In this document: positions 34,650-46,530 of the stretch, in pieces | Layout: each line of letters begins with the position of its first letter | Numbering within the stretch: the stretch's first letter is position 1 | Source of the DNA: Gambelia wislizenii | Lineage: Eukaryota; Chordata; Lepidosauria; Squamata; Crotaphytidae | Length of the DNA: 64,000 bases | Direction: 5' to 3' | Assembly: GCA_030847615.1 (NCBI GenBank) | Contig: JAUMIR010000004.1 | Span: 276,729,501 to 276,793,500, forward strand | Notes under the pieces: model-generated | The model's database searches: none | Told to the model about the DNA's origin: nothing | What the model saw: only the letters and a program-made list of their open reading frames with translations | Translations under genes and position numbers: made by a program

Positions 34650-35929
34650 TTCTGTGTTCTTTCCTTTATTTGCTGTGCTTTTAGTTTTGTAAAATTTTAA
34701 AAAAATCATTGTTAGCTGCCTTGAGGTCCCTATTTTGGGAGAAAGTTGGGATATAAATACATACGATGGTGGTGGTGGTGGTGGTGATGCAGCAGAAGGA
34801 GCTTCCAAAGCAGATCCTGTGTCCCTCCTGCCTGGGTGGGAGCAGGGCTGCCCTCCCCTCTGGGATGTGGAGCATTTGGCATGGGATCTGGGTCCCTCCC
34901 TCCTCCCTTCCTCTCTCCAGCGGGTGGAGCAGGAGAAGAACACCACTGGGAGCCACGGAGCCTCAGGGCCAGGCTGGCTGATGGGGGAGTTTGGGGTGCC
35001 TGCAGGCATCCATCTGCTCCTCCGTGCCTGTGACCACGGTGGCTGTGAGAGCACCCGGTGGCTGCTGCTGGGACCCCCGGTGGCAGATGGGGCCATGGAA
35101 GAGGCGGTGGTGGTGGCAGAGCCCAGCACTAATTGCAGCAGTGGTGGCAGTGGCGCGCCTGTGTCGGACACCCCTGCCAGCTCAGCACCTGTGAGCTGCA
35201 CCAACTAGGTGGGCAACACAGGGCTCCTCATGGCCAGGAGCCATGAGGAGCTGTTGGGCTTCCTCCTCCACAGGGGGGGCCTCTGTGCAGAGCTGGAACC
35301 ACTGCAGGTGGACCCCCCTCATGCAAGCAGCCAGGTCAGCAGCATGGCAGGTGGCGGAAAGCCTTCAGTCCCAGGCAGAGCTGGGTCCCAGTTGAGGCTG
35401 GGCTGGGAGTCTTGCTCTGCAACAGGCTGGGATAGGAAGAAGGGGGCCAGCGGGCCGGCTAATGGTGAGGACCTCTCCAGGCACCCTTTCCCGCTACGGT
35501 GCTTTTTTAAAAAAATAATGCCAGCACTATTTTTGCCTTCGATGCTGAGAGGGACCACAAGAGCTGGCGCCTAAGAGATGGGGGGCAAACAGGGCAGAGG
35601 AGAGGGGTGAGTGAGGGGGCAAAGCCCTCCAGAGCAGGACATCTGGAACCTCGGAGAGGGGCTTGCAGGCAGGAGGAGGGTTAGGACAGGGGCCCCTGTG
35701 GCTGTGAGCCCCCCAGCAGATGCAGATTTGGCAGTATGGTTAAACCGGCCCTGGGCTTGCATTATTGGTTTCTTGCTGAATATGGCACATGTGACTGTTA
35801 GTTTGCCCTCAACTGCCTCTTCTTTCAGTTTCTTGCTTGGGGTGGGTGCATTAGGATGTTAGATAATTCGACCTCCTTTTGTTTTCATTTGCCTTCCATT
35901 GCTGTTTAAAAAAAAACAATAAAAGGAGA

Positions 35930-36110
35930 TGTATCAAAATCAGTGGGTAATTTAATATGCACACACTCAAGCAACAAAAATGACTAATAAGGAGTAATTA
36001 ATCACTAATCCCATAGCCATAAGGAGCAGGAAAGCAGTACATGTGACGGACTACCAATTAACATTCTAATTGACATTAGCAAGTACATTCATTGAATAGA
36101 ATGTACTCAC
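35930..36110. promoter_or_regulatory. Candidate conserved non-coding element
   Basis: Dense in homeodomain-type cores: GTAATTTAATATGC, ACTAATAAGGAGTAATTAAT, CACTAATCCC (bicoid-type TAATCC), CAATTAACATTCTAATTGAC and ATTAGC. Repeat-free and short. Regulatory role is inference from motif density. Confidence 0.35.
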
Positions 36111-37288
36111 AAGCAGAACTTAGAAAATTTACTTTTTAACTGCAGTTCCCTAGGCTGAAATCCTGTTGGTGCTTCACACTTGGCATAACACTCTGTTCCA
36201 CTGGTATATTGCATTTTTGCAGGAGTGCACAGCAAAGTGGTGTGTGTGAGTGTTTGTGAGGAAGGCAGAGAATGTCACAATTTGAAGAGAAAGCTGCCCT
36301 ACCAGTTCTTCAATAGCTCGTAATTGCTCTGTTGCTGACACGTATTCTAGCATAAGTAATATTGGTCAACAGGTCTAAAAAGTCACATTTCCAAGTTTTG
36401 CTTATGAACAAACATTCTAACTTTGGTCATAAGGAAGGGCATTGCTGGATAACATTGTGCTACATTAAATGCTTGTGAGGAATACCATGTTAATTTCACT
36501 TATTCCTCTTTACGGAAAAGGAATGCCTCAGCAGTGCTAGAGGACACTGGTACAGGAACAACCCAAATGGGTTCCCTTCATACAGAACTAGGTTGTTATC
36601 ACCTAGGAAACTACATCATATTGACGACAGAGCAATTTCCCTGCTTCTTAGGTGGAAACCTTGCATGTTCTATGTGAGTGGGAGAGGCTAGCAATTGATT
36701 ATATTTGGCATCAATTCAGCGTCTATATTCACTGGATGCAAAACTGTAAAAATGCAAAAGAAGCAGACTTAATAACAGTGATTTTCCCCCTGTGATTTCT
36801 CTTCTTAATTATACATGACACAATTGCAGGGGGGAAAAAATAGTTTCTCAGCAATAAGAAGTAAAATGTGAAAAGACATGTGCACTGTGCCATACTTGCT
36901 TGAGATGATTTTAAAAGTAAGGAGAAGAAACAGAGTTTAAATTAGAAATCGAGGCCATGCAGTCACAAGAACAATGTATTTCTCGTAGAAGAATGGAAAT
37001 GTGCAGACACAAGTTGCAGTCCCAAAGCAATCTGAGGTCTGGACAACCCATTGGATATCACCAATACACTGAGTTAGCTTAGAAACACAAGAATCCAGTT
37101 CATGTGTGAGAACATGTGTTATCTTTTATGAAAAATATTCCCAAGGCAACAAATATAAACATTCCTGTTGTGGACTTGCATCTTCACTAGTGGACTTACA
37201 TCTACGGGAATTATGATTCCACAATGTTCCTCTTCAGGAAGGGGATGCTATTATGTTCCTATGTAGGGGAGCTGGCTAGCAAAGTGAG

Positions 37289-37348
37289 TGATGCACATTG
37301 GGGCCAATGCATCATGGGATCAATGCACAATGGGGCCAATGTGCATCA
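37289..37348. repeat. Short inverted repeat
   Basis: TGATGCACATTGG at 37289-37301 faces CCAATGTGCATCA at 37336-37348, with CAATG-containing units between. It could form a hairpin. No matching element elsewhere in the window was noticed. Confidence 0.7.
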
Positions 37349-40300
37349 GGACACTCTTGCTGGTATCCTGTTATGCATCTTCACAATTCACTAACAGGGT
37401 TTCTTAGCACCTCTGCTACATAGCTAAGTATAGGTCAAGTTATGTAACATAAACTGTGATAGAGGATTTTGGCCATTAAAAGGGATTTGTCAATAAAAAG
37501 CAAGAAATCCAGTAAAATGATGATGATAAAGCAGCAACATCCTGAAAGGAAAAGCAAAACTGGGAACAGCAGCTTATTCAAAAAGACTTGGAAAAATTCA
37601 AGAAGACTTTTGCCAGATGCAAAGAAAATGCAAGCGTGAGCAATGAGCAAGCCACCCTTGGGACAGTGCTCCATTGCATAGGTCCCACAAATAAAAAGAA
37701 GCCTGCAAATACCTGGAGGAAAGCATTTGATAAGGAATTCACAGGTTGGTACATGTGAAGAACGACAGTTTTCACATAAATGAGTCCAAAAAGCCACTAT
37801 TGGACAATTTATAGTGTAATCTCAAACATGTTTGGAAGTCCCAGTGGGTTTCTCTAGGAAAGGAGTGGAGAGTCATAACAATGCCTATGGTCATACTTTT
37901 CTACCCCGAACCTTCCGTGGACTGGATGACATCAGGGCACATGGCCACACATACATCCTTGACCCTTGGCTGGCTTACTCAAAAGATGGTTTGACCTACA
38001 TCATATTCTCCTTGATCATGGTAGCTGTGGTGTTGGGAAAATCCTGACCCAGACATACAGCTCAACAATAGTTCCTTAAATTGCTCAGCTAAATGAAGAG
38101 CCAGCTTTTCTCCCCTGCCCCCACAAACTTTCTCAGTCAAGAAAGGGAGGGTGTAAAAATTCCTATGCTGGGATGTATAGTATTCCAATACAGTAGGTTG
38201 GAAATTCCTATAGTAGGTTTCTCCCACATGCTGCTCATCCTCTCAATTGGGAAAGGAAGTGACTATCTTTGCATCACATGGGTGGAGCTTCCCCAGACAC
38301 TCTGCAGGATGGGTAGGGAATTCCCATGAACTGGATTAGGCTGGGGGAAGAAGAGGACCGAGATTTTCATTCCTTCCTCTAGAATGTGGGTTACAGTTTG
38401 CAACCTAAGGTATGGCTCCATAGAAAAGAAGTTTGCCAAAGAAAAGTTTTCCATCCTATCCTCATCCTTGAAGAGTTCTGCCTGGTTTGGAGCGATTCTC
38501 CCCTCCTCTACCAACTCCCCATGACCCAACCTACATTTTTCTGGACAGGTATTACCCCCTGGAAAGGTTTTTCAAGAGTGTAAGTGAGGAGGAAAACCTT
38601 CCATGAACTTTTGTAGGACTTATACCTATGTCTATAACATGCAGTGGCCAGAATTTCACTTGGATTTTGACCCAGCTGTGGCATAGAGGCACAGAGGATA
38701 ATTTATGCTGAGAACTAGCAACACAAATTTTGGTTACTGGATCTGAACTTTAATAAAACCTGACAAGAATTTTCAGCAAAGCAGCTAACAGGTGGAGTAA
38801 GTTGCAAGTGCATTTTTGCACAAAAAAGTAAGTCAAAATATGCCCTAAGCCATATGGCTGATTATTATTATTTTTTTACCAGCCATATGGCTTTCCCACT
38901 TTTTAATGGCACAGAACTACCCTTCGATTGTTTAGTTCATTTTCAAGACTACTTCCATTACATTTTAGTGAGATGGATAAATATTTTAGTGTTTAGACTA
39001 CATTAACCGAAAATATAATATACAGTATATTAATAGTGCATCAAATGTATGTTTAGAATATATCAATAGAAGCTGGTCAATTACTTTTAAACATCTTCCT
39101 TGTTTGTATTATATTAAGCTTTTAACAGAACCATGAAGGGGGCAATAAGAACTTTATTGTATCTATTACCAAAATTTATGTGCAACCTGGCAAGATTTCA
39201 AAAACACAGATAGTGACGGTTTTGTCTGTAAACCTGATTTTCGTTTTGTGAACTACTGAAATACATTCATTTGCAGTCATAATTAATATGATAGCAGGGA
39301 TTTTACAAGAGCAAGAAAAAATAGCCATTTAAAATAGAGACAAGCATGCAGTGATGGCTTCAGTCTCACTTTATCTCACTCTGCTAAGCACAGTGGCATA
39401 TTCAATCACAGTTTGTTTCTTAGCTTTGTAGGATTAATTGTTAGAAGTCAGATTTACTTAGTAGAACAATGCAGAGACTTTGAACCTAGAAAATAGTATA
39501 CTAACATACTTTCAACGTGAAAAATTAATTCCATATTTAGCAAACATTCTGATTGTTGTAAACAATGACTGCCCTAGAAATTGTTGAAGCCCACAGCATA
39601 TCCCATAGGAGTCCTCCCTTCCACTTCAACTGATTCCACACAACTAGCCAATGGCCACAGAATAGGACCTAAGACAACATTTTCAATGGGAAAATTTGGG
39701 AAGCTTCAGGTTCTGGAGCAGGTGAAACTGAAATGTTTTTCCTCTGAACTCTCCAAATTTGTACTCTAGCAATGTGAAAGACGGGAATTATTTTCAACCC
39801 TTCTTTCACTGTAGCATTCTCCCAAATTTGAGCCAAGCTGTGATCTCAGTTGTAGTACTGAAAACAAATTCCCACACTAAGCATGTGTTTAGAGGCACCC
39901 TCTTCCTTAATTATAAGTTCATATCTACATCCCTACAGCACCGCTTTGTGCCTGTTTCTAGTCAGTGGACCTCATGTTCTGATTAAAAACAAATTAGATC
40001 CCAGTAACCTGAATTCGATTCAAAAGACACATAATGAAACAAACTAGATAAAGCTAAGCAGTTCTGGATATGGTTAATAGATGGGCAGGCAACCTGTGAT
40101 TAAAGTAGCTTGAGCTCTCTGGTAGAAATATAGGCTAAAAGAAATAAACTAAAAATAAAATAAATAATGTGGTATTTTGTAAATGGAACAAACTGTCTTT
40201 TTGTTTGGTTACAGAATTAACTATAAGCATTAAATGCAACTATTCAAAATATGCCTCCAAAAAAACCCTGGTAAAATGAAAATTCTGTTCTGTTATACCA

Positions 40301-40705
40301 CGATTCACCAACAAATTCAGATACAAAATTTTGTGGATTTCATGAAAATGCTAAAGATATGTTAAAGTGATCTGCAGTAAATGCAAGTTTTTTCTCTGTG
40401 ACTTATGGAAGTATATACTATACAGTGTACCTCAGTTTTGCTCTTCTTTAATATGTGTAGAACAATAAGCACCGATGCAATATTTTGGATAAAGCCACTC
40501 ATAATGGAAAGGAAAGAAAAAAAATCCTTGAAGAGGGCAGTTTAAAAATAAGCTACATAAATGAGATTCAGGGGTTGCATCCTGTTATGTAATTCTTCTA
40601 ATGTGAAACTGCCCTGTTTATATTGTGTTCTATATTCTATATTGATTCTGTTCATGTGAACTATTCCATATTCTATTGCACAAAGTCTCCACAATTTTAC
40701 TTATA
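37349..40705. other. Single-copy AT-rich DNA, no gene seen
   Basis: A 120-residue minus-strand frame at 37435-37797 has no recognisable domain or splice context. No repeats were recognised over more than 3 kb. Confidence 0.4.
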
Positions 40706-41800
40706 CATTTATTTATTTCATTTATATCCTGCCTGTCTTCCATTATAGGGTCTCAAGGCAACAAACAATGAATTTAAAACAATACAAATTAAAAACAATA
40801 CAAAAGCATTAAAAGAATAAATATAAAATGTAAAAAAAATAAACTTATGCAGTTAAAACACTAAATATTAAATGTATTAAACTATATATGAACTTTAAAT
40901 TCCAAATCACACTGCATTTAAAAGCCCAACCCTCATCAATTTGTAAAAGCCTGACAGCACAAAAATGTTTTTAGTTGCTGATGAAAGGAGAGCAGAGATG
41001 GGGCCATCCTGGCCTCTCTGGGGAATAAATTCCAAAGTCTGGGAGCAGCCACTGAGAAAGCCCTCTCCCTCATTCCCACCAAAAAAGCTTGAGAGGGTGA
41101 TGAAACAGAGAGAAGGGCCTCTCCATATGAGCTTAGAGCTCTAATGGACTCATAAAGGGAGATATAATCCTTCAGATTACCTGGACCCATACTGTATAGG
41201 CCTTTATAGGTCAAAACTTTGCAATGTGCCAGGAAATGGACCAGCAGCCAATGGAGCTGTTGCAACAAGGGAGTTGTGTGCTGTTGCCTGCCCCAGTTAA
41301 CAACCTGACTACTGCTCTTTGGGTGAACTGAAGTTTCTGAGCTTTTTCAAAGGAAGCCCCACATAGAGTGCATTATAGTAATCCAAACAGGATGTAACCA
41401 AGGCATGTGTTACTGTGGCCAGAACCAACTTCTCCAGGAACTGGTGCGGTTGGCTTTAACTGTGCAAAAGCACTCCTGGTCACTACTGAAACCTGGGCCT
41501 CCAGGCTCAGAGCTGAATCCAGAAGCACCCAAAATGTGAACCTGTGTTTTCAGGGAGAGTGTAACTCCATCCAACATAGGCTGAATTCCTATTCCCAGAT
41601 CTGGTTTTTGACTGAGCAGGAGCACTTCTGTCTTGTCTGGATTAAGCTTCATTTTTTGTCCTCATCTAGTCCATTACAGCTGCCAAACGCCAGTTTAGCA
41701 CAGGAACAGCTTCCTTGGAAATGGGTGGAAAGAATAATAGAGCTGGGTATAGTCAGCATATTGGTGACACCTGACTCCAAAATTCCAGACAACATCTCCT
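40706..41800 (-). pseudogene. L2 LINE, 3' part with broken reverse transcriptase C-terminus
   Basis: The minus strand has MKLNPDKTEVLLLSQKPDLG (41652 downward), the segment that follows the RT catalytic core in L2 elements. Further on (41268 to 40936) come LQQLHWLLVHFLAHCKVLTY and then ERAFSVAAPRLWNLFPREAR with PSLLSFHQQLKTFLCCQAF. These are the characteristic L2 C-terminal blocks. The 3' side at 40706-40760 (TTTATTTCATTTATATCCTG) is the matching tail. Stops and indels between blocks make it inactive. Confidence 0.88.
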
Positions 41801-42020
41801 AGTGGTTTCATGCCATTTCATTAATTGTTTCATATGTCATTTAGAAGCCATATTCCATAAACCACCACCCTTGGATTAGCCATTGCACTAGTTATTCTTT
41901 TCATGTACCATTGTACTAGTTCTTTCACAATCCTATTCAGAAACAGTTTTAGAAGTTTTTACAAGCTATTGCACCATTAATCCCAACTTCATTACACTAC
42001 GTGTACTTGAACTAGTAGTG

Positions 42021-42098
42021 GTAGTTTTTCCACTAGCGTAACTTTCAGTTCAACATAATGTAGTTTTTACACTAGTGTAACTTTCAATCCAACAGAAT
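42021..42098. repeat. 39-bp tandem duplication
   Basis: Two adjacent 39-bp units begin GTAGTTTTTCCACTAG and GTAGTTTTTACACTAG and share ...GTAACTTTCA...CAACA-AAT with a few differences. The CACTAGT word also recurs at about 41888 and 41914. Confidence 0.8.
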
Positions 42099-42263
42099 GA
42101 ACATGGGAAGTGCTTCCCTAAAGACTGAAGTGGGAAAAAGACAAAGTTTCTTCTTTTATAGTAATACAAGCTCCTTTGTAGTTCCAACCTAGTTGAGCTC
42201 TACCACAGAAATGTATCATCATTTAATTCTAATTCATTCATCTTTTCTGTCTCCGTTCTCTAA

Positions 42264-42803
42264 GGAGATTATCAGAAGCGCTAAATATGGCATTATCACA
42301 ATGCCAGGAGATCACTAAAGGGTTTCCTTTTCAGACAATGTTGTTCCCATCTCATCACGCACCCGTGCTGCTGCTGTTCTGCCAGTGCTGCTTTTTATTG
42401 ATGGGGTAAACCATCAATGGATCCCCCGTTCTGTTTCTATCATGGACTGTCCTGCATCTGAAAAGGTGCCCTGTTATGCTGGCACGATGCCAGCATCAAT
42501 GGAAGGTTTGTGCCAGAACACTTCTGGGTGAAATCGGGACATCCAGGTAAGTGACATAATTTTTTGTACCCTCCCTGGTTTACTTGTTATGTTTTAAGTG
42601 TGTTTTTGTGCTTGCTGTCATTTTTTGTCTTTTATTTTGCTTTTAATGTTTGAATTTCCCATGCTCTTGTCTTCTTGCCAGCATGGCCGGGATTTCAAAC
42701 CAGGATGTGAAAGGAGCTCCGTCCAAGCTTCATTCACTCCTGGGCAGACATGGATTAAGGTAGGTCTGAAGCTTTAGATTATTCTGCCGGGACAGAGATT
42801 CAG
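42264..42803. mobile_element. Family A DNA transposon, right end degraded
   Basis: Left end GGAGATTATCAGAAGCGC. Internal blocks CATCAATGGATCCCCCG, CCAGAACACTTCTGGGTGA and GGGACATCCAGGTAAGTGAC match the other copies. The expected GTCTGATAATCTCC right end is not found; the limit is placed after TTCTGCCGGGACAG by comparison with 16728 and 47815. Confidence 0.65.
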
Positions 42804-42839
42804 GAAGGATTCATCCTGCACTTACTGCAAGTGCACTGA

Positions 42840-43380
42840 TGCCTGAACGGCCTGCATATAGGGTTGGGTCTGCGGCTTCCAGTGCATCTTTACATCTGCC
42901 ATTTCGTCCCTCGCCTATCGCTACAGGGCTTTTTCGGAATTGGGTTTGTCCTTCGAGCCAGTGTGATGGATTTTTCTGGTGGAGCGCAGCATGCGCAGAA
43001 CTGGCCTCACCCTTTAAACCAAAGCTTCATCTGCCGTGGCCTTGCAAGCATGGATGGTAGCAGCGAGGTCCTTGGGTTGTAGGTTTAATTAGAGTTTCCT
43101 TCTCTTAGATGATTGACCTTACCGTGTTGGACGAGCACCATCTGCCTGGGTTTGGGGTTAGAGTTTTCCTTCTCCTAGGGTGGTTGCCATAAGGCTAGAG
43201 AGCACATCCTGCCCTTTGACGCTCTTTGTCAGACCCTTCGGTTTTGACCTGTCTGGCATGGGAGACCCTACCGGTGGCTATTATGCCACCGCCAGCATAG
43301 CTCAAAACATCATTAGGGTACGCAAGCCTCTCTCCCACGACAAGGGAGCATCAATGGAGAGGCTCCACCAGTGTATGAAA
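42840..43380. other. CpG-containing, GC-richer block, possibly an unidentified repeat
   Basis: A stretch with many CpG (CTTCGGTTTTGACC, CCTACCGGTGG, CCCACGACAAGGG) in an otherwise AT-rich region. Short overlapping frames contain no known domain. The segment 43085-43375, with its two similar AGAGTTT-CCTTCTC starts, gives the impression of repeat-derived sequence (perhaps LINE 5' region), but I cannot name it. Confidence 0.35.
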
Positions 43381-43429
43381 TGAAGAAATGGATATTATGT
43401 ATTGTTTGTTCATTCTGTTTGTGCTAGGA

Positions 43430-44000
43430 TTTAAGGAGAGATCCATTCATTAGTGTCCACCACAGGATATGTCTTTTAAAATAATTAGGCACAAGGGTGA
43501 TAGATGAAATATTACTTCTCCAGATAATTTGAAACACTTTCCAGTGTCCCACAGAGATGTAAGTAAGATAATGCAAATGCACTCGAGTACCAAGCCTGGA
43601 TGCAGCTCTGAAAAGCAGTGTCCTGTAAGTTCAAATAAGCCAACTAATTTCCAGTCAAACAAGGTAATTTTCAGCCAGATTCTTCTGATGTTTTTCTCTG
43701 TTTGTAATTTGCATAATTAAATAGCTTGGTGTTTCAAAGCAGGCACAGTAGTAAGGTCAGAGGGTTATATGTTAAATAGCAGCAACCTCAGCTTTTTTTT
43801 TTTTTTTTTTAAGAAGAAGCGGGGAGCAGCTGATCTTCTGTCACATAATTTTCTCCTTCTCTCTTTCTCTTTCTTTTTCCCTTTGGGTTGTGGGATCACA
43901 GACATTTTACTTTAGCAGGGGAGCAGTAGGCCTTTGTGTGTTCGCAAGCAATCCAGGATCACAGATGTCCTTGATTATTGAGAAATCTCTTTTCATGATT
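43430..44000. promoter_or_regulatory. Candidate conserved non-coding element with octamer
   Basis: Contains the octamer ATGCAAAT (POU-type site) near 43572, GCCAACTAATTTCC, and TTTGCATAATTAAATAGC near 43708, which combines an inverted TTTGCAT half with TAATTA. A poly-T tract at about 43793-43811 separates it from a second repeat-free block around 43900-44000. Enhancer-like appearance only. Confidence 0.35.
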
Positions 44001-44507
44001 TCTTCTTCCCTCCCTCCCCAAACAGCAGGTCATCATTTTGACATGAACATCTCTTTTTAAGAGGTACAACATTGTGCCTTTAAAGAATGTAAAAGTACAG
44101 AGGAAAATAAGGGGGAAAAACAGGTCACACACTGATTTTTTTTTTTTAAGGCTAAAATTTAAAAATGAAGGACGGATACTCCAGTGATCTTAAAAGTGAT
44201 TTGAAACCAACTGGTTCATACAGATTTCAGATGTTGTTTGTACTGCTTTTCTTCACATGAAGATCAGCTATAACAGATGACATAAAGGGCACTGCAGGGC
44301 TGTCGGGTTGTTATCCATATTTTTTTTTCCTTTTCCTTTTTGGTTGCACAAAAGGAAGAAGCATCTTTCGTAGCAACAGAATCACATTTACAGAAGGAAT
44401 CCTTCTAGGAACAGAAGAGGCCCTTCTGTTCTGTTGTTCCACTCTTGTTTCACATACTTGTTCCATTCACTTAGTTCAGCTTAGAGAGGCTTATAGTCCT
44501 AGGACCA

Positions 44508-44640
44508 TATGGTGAGCTTGGAATTTTTTTCTTCGACTACAGCTCCCAGAATTCTCAAAATATCATGGTTACTGGCCATGCTGGCTATGGCATTCTTGGA
44601 ATTGTAGACCAAAAGAGTAACACTTCCAAACTTTGGCTTC
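44508..44640. mobile_element. hAT-like inverted-repeat remnant
   Basis: CTTGGAATTTTTT with GACTACAGCTCCCAGAATTC faces GCATTCTTGGAATTGTAGACC and CTTCCAAACTTTGG, around GGCCATGCTGGC. This is the amniote ACTACAACTCCCAGAAT foldback type. Confidence 0.55.
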
Positions 44641-45392
44641 CTGAGCCTCTCAGCCTCACCTCATTTGGCCTTTTATCTAACTCCAAAAGCCTTTTATAAG
44701 TCAGCAAGTCACTGCAAGAGTCACCTGTCTTTCTGCATCCCCATGGTGACTCCTGACGTCCGTGTCAGTGAGGTAGTGAATTCATACCAGCAACTAGTCT
44801 ATATGTTAAAAGGGCTATCCAAGGTGATTACTCTCAGAATAAGTTCAGCACTCTGAATATCTCCATTAAAGTTCAGAATAGAACACAGAGTGAATTCACT
44901 GTCCCTCTGCCATGGGAACCACCATCTGCCTCTGTCTTGCCCCACTGCCTTATCCCACTGAGAGGAAAAAGAGAGACGGGAACTGCAGCGAAAGTCAAAA
45001 GAGGTAGCAAGAGATAGAGAGGAGAAATGGGCTTGTCTTCTTTTGGCTCTAGTCCCATCAGCTCCTGGCTTTAGGTCCACATACCTTAGTCATACAGCCC
45101 TGACAAATTCTATCCACCAGCAAAATGTGAACCTTGACAGAAGAAATACATTACCTGCCCTTGACTTAGAGAAATACCAGATACATCCCACTGGGATCAA
45201 AGACAGTTATGAATGACCCATAGACTAGAATGGATTTACCTGAAGTATGATTAAATCTAGATCCAACCCAATGGTTAAGTTCCTCATGATTCAGTACCAT
45301 CAAAATGAATGCCATTTCCAATGTTTCCTGCCTTGTGCTGGCCAGCCATTGGAATCTAGACATTGGACAAATATTTAAGCCTGGGCACATTT

Positions 45393-45613
45393 GGGGGCTT
45401 TTCACATTATACAGTTATAACACCATGATTCTACTTTACTATGGCAATGTCCCATGGAATCCTAGGTCTGTAGTTTGGTGAGGCACTATTTCTCTCTGGC
45501 TGAGAATTCTGTAAAACCCTCCCTAAACTTCAAATCCCAGGATTCCATAGAAGGGAATTATAGCAGTTAAAGTGGAATCATATTGCTATAATTGTGCAGT
45601 ATGAAAGGGCCCC
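45393..45613. mobile_element. hAT MITE, intact copy
   Basis: Ends GGGGCTTTTCACATTATACA and, reverse-complemented, AGGGGCCCTTTCATACTGCA. Long inverted arms: AGTTATAACACCATGATTC with GCAATGTCCCATGGAATCCT face AGGATTCCATAGAAGGGAAT with AAGTGGAATCATATTGCTAT. It serves as the uninterrupted reference for the Tigger-split copy at 19668 and the composite at 49224. Confidence 0.85.
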
Positions 45614-46530
45614 TACTTGCCTTCACAGTTCCCAATCAACTTAGTACAAAAACAGATCACTAATAACTAAGTAGAGATTAGGCCTGTTTAGACTTCTGGC
45701 TAGTGATGGGAAGTTTTTGAGCAGATGGTCAGTAAGTGAGGGTATGAAATCAGAAATACAGTAACAGACTGGACACTGAGGCAGCACCCTTGGATGCAGA
45801 ACTAAGCACATTAGGAGACATGGTTCATCTCTTCATGAGCAGCATAAATGGGAGGAGTGCCTTTGATAATAGAAGGGGCCGGTCAATTCTTACTGTTCCT
45901 TGAGAGAGTTGGAACATCCTGTTTATGTGCCACTGCCTTCCTCATTATGTCGGGGGGGGGCTGCTCATAACAGTTTGGTTATGAAAGACTTCAGTATGTA
46001 TGTTGTTATGTTGATTCTTCTTAAGAGTACAGTAATGTAAAAGAAACTTCTTAGGCTCTGCCCAATCCCCATGAATTCCTGTGCCCACTCATTCATTTAT
46101 TTTATTTAGTATAACTAAATTCTGATCTCTTGGTGGACAAAGGTGCCAAATTACATGGCTTATAATTTTTAAACATTACAATTCTGTAAAAAAAAAAAAA
46201 GGATAAGAAAACTATCAGCCATAGTTTAACTACATGCTGTGTGAAGAAGTATTTCCTTATTTTGGTCCTAAATATCTCACCACACAGCTTCACTAGATGA
46301 TCCTAGAACTTCAGTATTGTGAGCGAGAGAAGAACATTTCTCTCTAAGCCCCTTCTCCACAATGTGTATAATTTCATACACCACTGTCATTCTCCCAGCT
46401 TACTTTCTTTTTCTAAATGAAAAGGCTATCATACTATGGTCACCAGGTATAACAGATGGGGAGCTGATACTGTTTCCATATCATTTTCCCACCGAAACAT
46501 ACCCTCAGCAAATAACACATTCAAGACTAA

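Larger units (their letters stand above)
34055..35753. mobile_element. hAT-like element (1.7 kb) with GC-rich passenger and nested Tigger
   Basis: The left end CAGGGCCGGTTTAAGG and the right end, reverse-complemented (CAGGGCCGGTTTAA), are terminal repeats. They are flanked by GGCTTGCT (34047-34054) and GGCTTGCA (35754-35761), a 7-of-8 match to the 8-bp duplication expected of hAT elements. A second inward right end lies at 34261-34277. The interior contains a Tigger MITE (34415-34649), an L2-like 3' tail (about 34702-34766), a (TGG)n run (34767-34784) and about 950 bp of GC-rich DNA unlike the flanks. Frames in the GC-rich part show no known domain. Confidence 0.65.

Noticed and set aside
34735..35208. 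157-residue open frame with a Gly/Ala/Ser-rich product
   Set aside because: It starts in a (TGG)n run, has no recognisable domain, and lies in GC-rich DNA where several overlapping frames are open on both strands (for example 34470-35204 minus).
37435..37797. 120-residue minus-strand frame with a Leu/Phe-rich end
   Set aside because: No family recognised, no neighbouring exons, no codon pattern distinguishing it from chance.
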